A stretch of DNA of 16,459 nt, from the NCBI GenBank assembly GCA_004151065.3, contig NWUY0304993946.1, positions 1-16,459 on the forward strand, given 5' to 3'. The DNA comes from Larix sibirica (Eukaryota; Streptophyta; Pinopsida; Pinales; Pinaceae). How positions within the stretch are numbered: position 1 is the stretch's first letter; each line of letters opens with the position of its first letter. The position numbers were made by a program, and so were the translations under genes. The notes beneath the pieces are model-generated. The model made no database searches. It saw only the letters and a list, made by a program, of their open reading frames with translations, and had not been told where the DNA came from. Positions 9,463 to 16,459 of the stretch are shown here, one piece after another.

Positions 9463-10827
9463 TTTTTTTGTAAGACATATTATATTAACATTTCAAAAAA
9501 GCATTCCATAAGTCTATAGTCAAAACTACCTTCATGGCCTTCCAAGAGTTCTACGGAACCTGTATTCTTTTATATAGAACCGACCCATAAAACCCCTCTG
9601 AGGAAGAGAAAACATGGCTTTACAAACTTTTGAACATTTAACCATAAAATTAACCAAAACATGACTGAGAAACTTAAGACACTGGCCTAAGCCTTGAAGC
9701 CTACGTAACCTATCAACCAAAACATTGCTATACAAACCAACAAGAACTTTCCAACACTTGAGAAGACCACCCAATTTCGACGAAAACAAAAACATAGAGT
9801 CAGGACATTATGACAGCTGAAAATTTAGAGAAGGCAAAGCACACCCCCCAGGACCCGGACCTCCAGTCGCCTCCTTCGATCTTGGTTGCATGCCGACATC
9901 CATAGTCCCCACCACACTGAGCCTTGGAAGAAAAGGAAGGTCCAATTCTTTACCAATTGCATCTATTTTCATGTGGATAATCCTCGTATCTGTGTAGAGC
10001 TCCCTCTATAACTCAACTGAGATTTCATCCCCTCATTCTTTCTCTTCTCGCTCCAGCAGAACCCTCCTGTGGAGACCCTTAATCACCCAGTAAATCGCCA
10101 TGATTTTCTCATACTACCCCTAGCGAGCACACAAGGAACTTGGGTCCTAGATCCACTGCTCCAAAGAAACAAGCTCCACAGATGGTTGACCTCCCTCCAC
10201 TTCGCACCATATCCCATGTTCTGTTAGCTTAATATTTGACTGGATCGAGGGAGGAATGGACACCCGATATAACCAGGAAGCTTGAGCATCCCGCGACTGC
10301 TCTCTACTCACCCTACGCTTAGCATTCTCCTCAAACCCTTTGGCCTCCGCTTTCAAATCCATTCTATTGACCACCACCCAAGAATGCTTCAATAGACGTC
10401 TCATATAGTAACACAACACCCGTCCTCTACCTTTCACCATGTGCCTTCCTTCTTCTCCACATTGTTTATAAATAATGCTAGAGGAACCCGGGGTAAACAT
10501 GGTGAGGCATAAGGAAATTTCCATTAAGGCAGACAAGAAATTTCCCCCAGGATCCTCGCCGCTTACATCTTCCGCACTAGCATCCATCATTCCCTTTATT
10601 TGATCCTCCCTACGGCTTGTACTTCCATCCAGTGCATCAGATATCTTCTGCGCTCTGCATTTAACCTTTGTGCTTGGGAGATTGTCCCTCATAAAGTCCC
10701 CCCCACTAATCAAGAGTAAGCCACCACTTAACATAATTCTAGGGATTTATACATGTGTCGGCCCGCGATCACCATGCGTCCGAGCCTCCATGTGTTCCTA
10801 CCTCCTGTCCTCACCCGCATCCGATGG
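9463..10827 (-). mobile_element. Retroposed insert with poly(A) end and 16-bp target duplication
   Basis: The insert interrupts long repeat B. TCCCCAAATAAAAGTT (9447-9462) and TCCCCAAATGAAAGTT (10828-10843) flank it with one mismatch. Copy A has a single equivalent, TCCTCAAGCGAAAGTT at 5738-5753, which represents the empty site. Just inside the left flank is a T-run (to 9469), that is, a poly(A) tail on the minus strand, preceded by AATATAATA-like sequence. These are signs of LINE-driven target-primed insertion. The insert is clearly more GC-rich than its surroundings. It may be a 5'-truncated LINE, a SINE-like element or a retrocopy of a host mRNA; no reverse transcriptase motif was seen. 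Confidence 0.8.
10147..10734 (-). CDS. 195-codon open frame inside the retroposed insert, unknown protein
   Basis: The longest uninterrupted frame of the window. It starts at ATG 10734, 94 bp inside the 5' end of the insert, and ends at TAG 10147. The protein is hydrophilic and basic-acidic mixed, with no signal peptide or clear membrane segment. Its C-terminal part is the most protein-like, for example ASWLYRVSIPPSIQSNI and GIWCEVEGGQPSVELV. I do not recognise the family. TGTATAAATCCC lies about 20 nt upstream. Downstream sequence to the poly(A) is closed in all long stretches except a second frame at 9795-9532 (87 codons, Leu/Val/Phe/Lys-rich), so the rest may be 3' UTR. It could be a retrocopied plant gene fragment or an element protein; whether it is expressed is unknown. 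Confidence 0.35.
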   Translation of the reverse strand: MLSGGLLLISGGDFMRDNLPSTKVKCRAQKISDALDGSTSRREDQIKGMMDASAEDVSGEDPGGNFLSALMEISLCLTMFTPGSSSIIYKQCGEEGRHMVKGRGRVLCYYMRRLLKHSWVVVNRMDLKAEAKGFEENAKRRVSREQSRDAQASWLYRVSIPPSIQSNIKLTEHGIWCEVEGGQPSVELVSLEQWI

Positions 10828-11088
10828 TCCCCAAATGAAAGTTATAGCCCTCCAAAAATAACAATTTCTAGTTTTTGACACTTTTAGCAAATTTGGAGAA
10901 ATGGACACCAAAGTAAAATTATACATTTTAGGTGAGTTTTGAGTTACAAAAATAATGTATAAGGGTTCCCTGGACCTTTTAATCTACTCAGGACTCGTGA
11001 CAAAGGATTAAAATATAAAGCATACCTAATTTATTGCAAAAATCAAGGTTCATGCAAGATCATTTTCTGGGGGAGGGATGCTCTTGCA

Positions 11089-12337
11089 TCACACACATAA
11101 CTTCTCGCACCATAACAATGATTTTCTACACATGCATAACTTTGTGAAGAAACCTTTATCTTTATTTGTGTATTATTTCACTTCATCATAGGAATCAAGC
11201 TACCTCAACCATTTGTCAACTCATTGAGAGTATGCATTTCACCATCACATGGGGGATATTCCACATTGGATTCTACATAAAAATATTGAATTGTTATGAA
11301 ACCCCTCCACCATTTCTACAAAATTTCATATCATAACAACTTCTAAAGGTTTTTTGGGTACTCATTTACAATGTTGCAATGATGGTTGTTAAAGTTTAAA
11401 ACAATAAATAAATATTAGTAATTTTTCCATCCATTCTTCCCATTTTTCCAATGAGATTGGTGATTCCTCTCTCAAGTAAGTAATTTAATGAAACTCTACA
11501 TAGTTTTCTATTTCCATATTCATATAAGAGTGAATGATTGCCATAAATGTTCACCAAACTTTGAGAGCTATATGCAAAACAATCTTTTGCTATCAATTTG
11601 ATTTAACCAACTTTACATGATATTCAACTTTTAACATAACAAATTATTAACCTAATTTCAAATAATTAAACTTACATCACATCAAAACCATAATACAAAG
11701 CGAACCATGAAAACCATAATACCAAGCGAACCATGAATCAAACAATTTCAATCATGATGAGGTATAAATAATTTAAGGAAGCACAAAACAACATGCTCCC
11801 CTTTTTTCATAGTCTTTATATTAAACTTAATCACTTGGAACTGGTTGAAGATATGAAAATGAAAAAACATGATAATGAAAAAACTTTACAAAACATAAAT
11901 ACATAAATAGTATTATTCTGCAATATTGTTTATGTGTGTTTTTGCAATGAAATAAATATATTAAAATTGCATTAAAAAAAAACATTACCGTGATTATATT
12001 TTCTTCTTACCAATACTAAGATTACACATATTCAATAAGTTAAACATATACTCAATGCAACATTTATTCTCACTCTAAACCATGTGAAAATTGACAACTA
12101 GAATATGTATTTTATATAATGTCCACATCCATTTACTTAATATAACTTCAACTTGATCAACGACAATTTTCGACATGAACCATAAAAAAGTAAAAATAAA
12201 AACTTAAATGAACCTTTTCAATTACCCAAATCTATCTTCTTCAACCTTCAACTTTAAACTGTAGCCTAAGATTCGTGAAATTTAGAAATGAAAAAACTCT
12301 TAATACATGTTCATTTCTGAAAGTGCCATAATAAGTA
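11089..12337. other. AT-rich intergenic DNA downstream of the P450, no gene seen
   Basis: Non-coding by inspection on both strands. A 66-codon minus-strand frame (11596-11396) resembles nothing I know. The only structured feature is a 26-bp tandem pair listed separately. AT-rich runs and poly(A) tracts are common, and no transposon ends or RNA gene were recognised. Confidence 0.5.
11684..11735. repeat. 26-bp tandem duplication
   Basis: Two adjacent 26-bp units (11684-11709 and 11710-11735) begin AAAACCATAATAC and end AGCGAACCATG, differing at one base. Recent local slippage is likely. Confidence 0.92.
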
Positions 12338-12358
12338 TTTATTTCATATTTCTTTATT
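12338..12358 (-). promoter_or_regulatory. Candidate polyadenylation signals of the P450 gene
   Basis: Two AATAAA hexamers lie at the 3' end of the gene on the minus strand. One (12358-12353) contains the TAA stop codon itself. The other (12343-12338) starts 11 nt past the stop codon. Plant poly(A) signals are loose, so the actual cleavage site cannot be placed from sequence. Confidence 0.4.
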
Positions 12359-15334
12359 CCCTATAATGAATGCGAATGGGAAATCCCTTAGTTAAATAAG
12401 GTAACGGAAAATATGAGGTACGATCATTTGCAATTGCTTCCCATCTGCAATTTACATAACAATGAATAATATAATTAATTTTATTAAGTATAAAATATTT
12501 ATCATAATTATAACTATATTATCTAACTAACTGTAAAGTAAATTGCTAATCTATGAAATATTTTTTATGACAATGGAATAAAGTTTTATTTATAGTAAAA
12601 TAAGTAGGAGGAGGAAAAACAAACCTGAATCTTGTGATAAAAATGTGAAGGAAAAGAGACAACTCAAGTTTAGCTAGATGAGACCCTGGACAAAGCCTAG
12701 CCCCGCCTCCAAAAGGTGAAAATAAGCATTCATTTGATACATCCTGTAAATTTAAGTATAAGTTTAGTTGCACACATATTTTACAATACACACTTTAAAG
12801 TCAAAGTGCATCATTCATAAATATGAACATACTTGATCCAGTTGCCATCGCCATGGGTTAAATGTAAGAGCGTCATTGTGAAACTTTTCATGTAAATGTG
12901 TCGCGGTCAAAAATGCAAAGACCACCCATCCTTTTGGAATGAGACAATCTATAAAAATAATTGAGCAAAATTATGTTAATATCAACAATATTATACACAT
13001 ATTATAAGTACATAACAATACTAAAAAAAAAATATGTAACTCTAATCAAATATTATGAAATAAATACTAAATAGTACCTTTCACTTTAGTGTCTTCCTTA
13101 GCTTCTCTAAACACCCCTAGGCCAAAGTTACCTAGTCGAAGTGTTTCATTTATAACCTATGAAAAATAAATAAAATTGAAGTCTCAACCTTTATATCTTG
13201 CATTGTAAAATAAATATTGATTTCTCATAATAATTGAAAAAAAAATCTAAAATTAATAAATATTTAAAAATATTAACACTAAGTTAAACAATGATACATA
13301 CACATTGAGTGAACTTCATTGATTTATAATCATCCCATGTAAGTTTCTTATGACCACCCTTGGTTTTTAGTATAGCATCGTGTTCTTCCTATCATTACAA
13401 CAACAAGGTTTTTAATCAATCTAAAAAATACCTATCATGACAACAATCAACAATGAAAATTTTTAATGAATCTAAAAAATGAAAATAAAAAAACTATACA
13501 CAACTTCATATTCTCCTATCTCTAAGATCCTTGAATGCAAAATTTAATAGCTAATGTGGATGTTAAAACAAAAAAGTCAAAACAAGAAAAGATAAGAATC
13601 TATACATACCTTCATTTGCTCCAATGCCTTGGGACAATTAGTGAGAAACTTTATAGCAAATGTCATAGCTCTAGAAGAAGTCTCATGTCCAGCAAAAAGT
13701 AAGAATAGAATAAAATCACAAATAATTTCATCAGAAATGGACCCCTCTTCCAAAAGTTTTGTCAACAAATCATTGTGGACAACTTGAGGATGGTTCCTTC
13801 TTTCTTCTATCATTTTGGAAATCTTTCTTACAAGAAGCTCCCTGGCCTACATAGTCAAGAAGTTATGTTATTCATTAAAACTGGCCTGCATAGTCAAGAA
13901 ATTAAGTGATAAAAGTGAATATATATATATATATATACTCACTGTTATATATATATGAGAGAGAATCGTTGGACAAATTGTTATACCTTAAGCCCCTTTG
14001 CATAAGTGGAACCTGGGATTTTGATAGGAATGGCAATCACTGCATTAGTATAGTCAATGAACAGCTCGCAGATCTCACTTGTCTCTTCAGAAGGAGATAA
14101 ATCTAGCAGTTGTTTGGCCATTAAGTTGAGAACCATCTGCAACAACAAATTAAGTAATAAAAGGTCTCATCTCCTGCCTGAATCCACAAAAAAAATTACA
14201 GAAAACATGAAGTTGAAGCTCACTTGCCTGGTGAGATTCATTCTGCAGAGAAATTTTCTTCATGTCAGCCCATCTATCCAACGTAGAGTGCACGAGATTC
14301 TGTATCTCCTCCATGAAATCGACTTTGAGCCTCTCAAACCTCAGCAAATTCACAGCTATTCCATGGAGCTTCCTCTGGAGATCGCCATGCACAGAGAGCA
14401 GCCCGTAATTTCCCATCAAAGCCTTCAGTGCCTTTGGGTATTGAGCTAGAAAGAGCCTCCCCTCGTTTTGCAGAACAAACTTGTTGAGCTGGGGATCCGC
14501 TGATACAATTGCCTTGTCTCCAAATAAATGAGATATGAAAATGTCTGAATCATATCTGCAATTCAGTATCATGATTCTTATGTTAATGAAAAGTTAAAAG
14601 ATATCATGATTCTTATGTTAATGAATGAGAAGTTAGAAAGATTGATCATGATTGATTGTGATGTGAAGTTAAAAGAATACTGTATGGTAATTGATTAATT
14701 GTGAGGTGAATATGTTTAGTGTTATATAAAGTTTAAAAAAAATGGTAAATAATTGATTGATTGCTATATGAATATGCTTATCAAACTTTTTATTAACAAA
14801 CAAATCATAACAGTGTTTCTTATTAAAAAACCATTATCGTTATTAAGGACTGGAATTTGACGGTAAAATGCTCATCATGGACCATTTTGCCTATCAAATA
14901 CGGTTTCTTTTTTAAACTTCCTATCAAATAAAACGAAAGAAACACTGAAACTACACATTCTGTCAAAACCGTGGGAATTTTTTTCAAATTCCTACCCACA
15001 TTTTGAAATAGTTTCTGCACATAAACACTTATTGAAAAGTTTAAACAATCAAACAAACAAACACACAGAACTTATCTTACCTTTTCGCTCTGTCGTGCAC
15101 GAATTTCATGGGATTGTTGCTGATCATGGAGCGATAATAACTGAAGGTTTCACCAATCAGCGGCCATCCAATCGAACCAGGAGGCAAATGGGCTTCCTGA
15201 TTCTGCTCATTGTTACTCCTTTTTCGGCCGCCATGGATATTCCTATTCCACCACCTGAAAATCAGGTGGAGGAGCGCCACAGCTACCGTGAACACAACCA
15301 ACACTAGTGATATTCGGTCTGCCATTGACGCCAT
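12354..15334 (-). CDS. Cytochrome P450, CYP85 clan, CYP90B/CYP724-like (nine exons, intact)
   Basis: Expected to be an ER-anchored, haem-thiolate monooxygenase using NADPH-P450 reductase. Exons (minus): 15334-15081, 14555-14228, 14136-13987, 13846-13610, 13388-13302, 13156-13078, 12948-12833, 12743-12625, 12444-12354. They sum to 1,461 nt, 486 residues plus TAA, with all phases matching (2,0,0,0,0,1,0,2). Seen: hydrophobic anchor about residues 8-26; proline hinge LPPGSIGWP at 50-58; I-helix AGHETSS from 296 (acid-alcohol pair E299/T300); ExxR as ETLR 356-359; FNPWRW 408-413; haem loop [10 protein letters not shown] 428-437 with ligand Cys435. The start is the first ATG before the anchor; Met4 is an alternative. 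FAGHETSS and [14 protein letters not shown] recall CYP90B (DWF4, steroid C-22 hydroxylase), which suggests a sterol or triterpenoid substrate. However, the usual RYG reads RYD, and AVHLD near the K-helix reads ATHLH, so the substrate may differ. Family assignment rests on memory of motifs, not on a search. Confidence 0.93.
13842..13900 (-). repeat. Duplicated 3' splice site at P450 exon 4
   Basis: A 20-bp block covering the exon 4 acceptor (plus-strand 13842-13861) recurs at 13881-13900 with one mismatch. Read on the minus strand, both copies give TTCTTGACTATGYAG followed by GCCAG, 39 bp apart. The downstream copy (TAG|GCC, exon start 13846) gives the conserved [11 protein letters not shown] junction. 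The upstream copy (CAG|GCC, exon start 13885) would keep the frame but insert 13 codons containing TAA and TAG. Confidence 0.85.
13919..13937. repeat. (AT)n microsatellite in P450 intron 3
   Basis: A run of about nine AT dinucleotides, with a shorter TATATATATA run just beyond it (13946-13956). It lies within the 140-bp intron between exons 3 and 4 and is likely to be length-polymorphic. Confidence 0.9.
14137..14227 (-). other. P450 intron 2 with a GC-AG splice pair
   Basis: Exon 2 ends ...AATCTCACCAG and is followed by GCAAGTGAGC; the intron ends TTGTTGCAG before ATGGTTCTC. CAG|GCAAGT is the strong-consensus form of the minor GC donor class. Splicing there joins NESHQ to [11 protein letters not shown] in phase 0 and continues the P450 fold. 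A GT lies 4 nt downstream (GTGAGC), but using it would shift the frame. The other seven introns all begin GT and end AG. No cDNA is available to confirm the choice. Confidence 0.82.
14567..14642. repeat. Tandem duplication inside P450 intron 1
   Basis: TATCATGATTCTTATGTTAATGA starts at 14567 and again at 14602, each followed by AAGTTARAAAGA-like sequence, a period of 35 bp. It lies just intronic of the exon 2 acceptor (14556), where the branch point would be expected. Splicing signals at the junction itself are intact. Confidence 0.8.
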
Positions 15335-15664
15335 TGTTATTTGTATCAGTAAATGTTGGTTCTGATCTCGGAGAATCTTTACCCCACATTGGGCTCTTTA
15401 TCCTGCTTAATTGCAGAGCTTGACGAGTAGCTGAAACTGCTCTGTGTGGATAGATTCCAAAATTTGTCTTGTTTGAAGAATTTTTTATTATTATTTCCAT
15501 AAATAAAAAAATGTGAACCTTAATTTTCACATATCATTCCATAAATTTGTCTGGTCCTCCCAACAGTTCTCGACTTCAAACAGATTCCAAAACTTGTCTT
15601 TATTATCAGGTAGTTTTATCGGTCAATATGATTTAATTAAATTAAGTTTTATTTGCTCATAGGA
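15335..15664 (-). promoter_or_regulatory. Upstream region of the P450 gene, with a repeated 19-bp block
   Basis: This is the 5' flank and probable leader of the P450. No strong TATA box is evident. TTTATTTATGG (minus, near 15495-15506) and GGATAAAG (near 15396-15403) are weak candidates. A 19-bp block around AGATTCCAAAAYTTGTCTT occurs at 15452 and again at 15582 with one mismatch, a 130-bp spacing; it could be a repeated control element or a simple duplication. No known hormone-response motif was recognised. Confidence 0.3.
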
Positions 15665-15800
15665 TTTAATTAAATTCTTTAATTTTATAAGTTTTCAAAA
15701 GTTTGTCACACCTACATCTTCCATCACTATTATTTAATTAAATTCTTTAATTTTATAAGCTTTCACAAGTTTGTCACACCTACATCTTCCGTCACTAGTG
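15665..15800. repeat. Two tandem 68-bp units upstream of the P450
   Basis: The block beginning TTTAATTAAATTC at 15665 is repeated at 15733 with few differences. Each copy contains AAGTTTGTCACACCTACAT (15699 and 15767). A diverged third copy of that core occurs at 15953. The repeat lies about 330-470 bp upstream of the P450 start codon. Confidence 0.85.
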
Positions 15801-15805
15801 AAAGA

Positions 15806-16081
15806 TTTTTATTTATTTTTTAACTCTTTAAATTTTAATTTTCATAGATGTGTGATAGATGAAATTTGAAAAAACAAAACATTACTTTTGAATTTATGTT
15901 TATATTAATTTTGTATTTATGTTTATATTAATTTATTAACTAGAATTATATTAAAGTTTTTCACACCTATATGAAGTATTTTTTTTTTAACTCTTTAAAT
16001 ATTAATTTGTATAGATATGTGGGAGATGTAATTTGAAATAACAAAACATTGCTTTTTAATTTCTATTTATATTAAATTATG
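15806..16081. repeat. Diverged ~105-110-bp direct repeats, spacing 167 bp
   Basis: Copy 1 runs about 15806-15915 and copy 2 about 15976-16081. They share TAACTCTTTAAAT (15821 and 15988), an ATAGATRTGTG core and AACAAAACATT, in the same order. A short repeat, TTTATGTTTATATTAATTT, is also duplicated at the end of copy 1. The stretch is very AT-rich and has no coding potential. Confidence 0.7.
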
Positions 16082-16160
16082 AAATGGAATTAGATTTTAC
16101 TATGAAATAGAAAATGTGATAAACAAAGAACAAATGGGCATTTATCTACAAGATAGTGAA

Positions 16161-16290
16161 ACAATAATTTAATGGCTTCATTTTATGTAAGTGTAGTAGT
16201 TACTCATAATTCATTCTATAAATAAAGTGAGGCAATAATCCAATGGTTTCATTTTATGTAATTATAGTAGTTACCCATTATTCATTATAT
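16161..16290. repeat. Two tandem ~58-bp units, period 71 bp
   Basis: CAATAAT...AATGGYTTCATTTTATGTAA is found at 16162 and 16233, followed in both by a GTAGTTAC..AT.ATTCATT block. About six substitutions separate the copies. The remaining sequence to 16459 shows no gene; GTGATCA (16429-16435) and TGATCAC (16447-16453) form a small inverted repeat. Confidence 0.75.
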
Positions 16291-16459
16291 GTAATTCTAA
16301 TAGTAATAGGTATAAATGGGTTTGCTTGTATCAAGTTAACTCAAATTGTGACTAAGTTCATCCAACATCATTATTATGAAGGATACATACAAATATGTGT
16401 TATAGGTCAAATCTGCACTTCTCCGTCCGTGATCACCTTGAGCTGTTGATCACACAAAA

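Larger units (their letters stand above)
8496..11088. repeat. Long direct repeat, copy B (possible LTR), split by an insertion
   Basis: The second copy of the ~1.1-kb repeat. Homology to copy A runs to about 9462, resumes at 10828-10843 and ends near CTCTTGCAT at 11088. The interruption is the retroposed insert described separately. Small reading frames starting near 5619 and 9328 are similar in both copies (MxFCNAIxSCQND, SNTNPNP, IYPQxKV). They are short, end differently and are most simply a by-product of the duplication. Confidence 0.7.

Noticed and set aside
11396-11596. 66-codon minus-strand frame
   Set aside because: Unrecognised, short, and with no supporting context; left as intergenic.
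14057-14449. 130-codon plus-strand frame
   Set aside because: Antisense shadow of P450 exons 2 and 3.
15032-15307. 91-codon plus-strand frame
   Set aside because: Antisense shadow of P450 exon 1.
15243-15530. 95-codon minus-strand frame overlapping P450 exon 1
   Set aside because: Out of frame with the P450 and without family features; exon 1 in the other frame has the anchor and proline hinge.
16429-16453. GTGATCA/TGATCAC inverted repeat as a regulatory hairpin
   Set aside because: Seven-base arms with an 11-base loop are expected by chance in a window of this size, and no gene lies beside it.

Overview
The window looks like nuclear DNA of a seed plant. It carries one complete, intron-split plant cytochrome P450 gene inside AT-rich sequence full of decayed retroelements and tandem repeats. 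The abundance of old LTR and non-LTR fragments would suit a large, repeat-rich genome such as a gymnosperm's, but the sequence alone does not settle the lineage. No RNA gene, CRISPR array or bacterial-style operon was seen.

Layout: 1-1646 is non-coding DNA with diverged duplications and a compound (GT)n(AT)n microsatellite. 1647-3576 is a structurally complete, short LTR retrotransposon: 278- and 277-bp LTRs, 5-bp target duplication ATACA and a polypurine tract. Its reading frame is eroded. 3667-4221 holds a perfect 3x24-bp minisatellite and a two-level AT-rich array. 4412-4741 is the 3' end of a LINE, recognised by its zinc-binding domain. 4815-6002 and 8496-11088 are long direct repeats that may be the LTRs of a second, older, minus-strand element. 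The gag-like remnants between them (about 6059-7879) read on the minus strand. The right-hand repeat is split by a separate 1.37-kb retroposed insert (9463-10827) with a 16-bp target duplication and a poly(A) end. The left repeat preserves the empty site.

11089-12337 has no recognisable gene. 12354-15334 (minus strand) is the P450: nine exons, 486 residues after splicing, all family hallmarks intact, and closest by recalled motifs to the CYP90B/CYP724 part of the CYP85 clan (brassinosteroid C-22 hydroxylase type). Its second intron appears to use a GC donor. The acceptor of its third intron is duplicated 39 bp upstream, with in-frame stops between the two copies. The gene's upstream region (15335-16459) contains several tandem duplications.

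The P450 is the only gene that looks functional. The rest records successive transposon insertions and decay. I see no multi-gene system here. The best leads are the unusual splice architecture of the P450, its divergent substrate-recognition positions, and the two insertions with clear target-site duplications.
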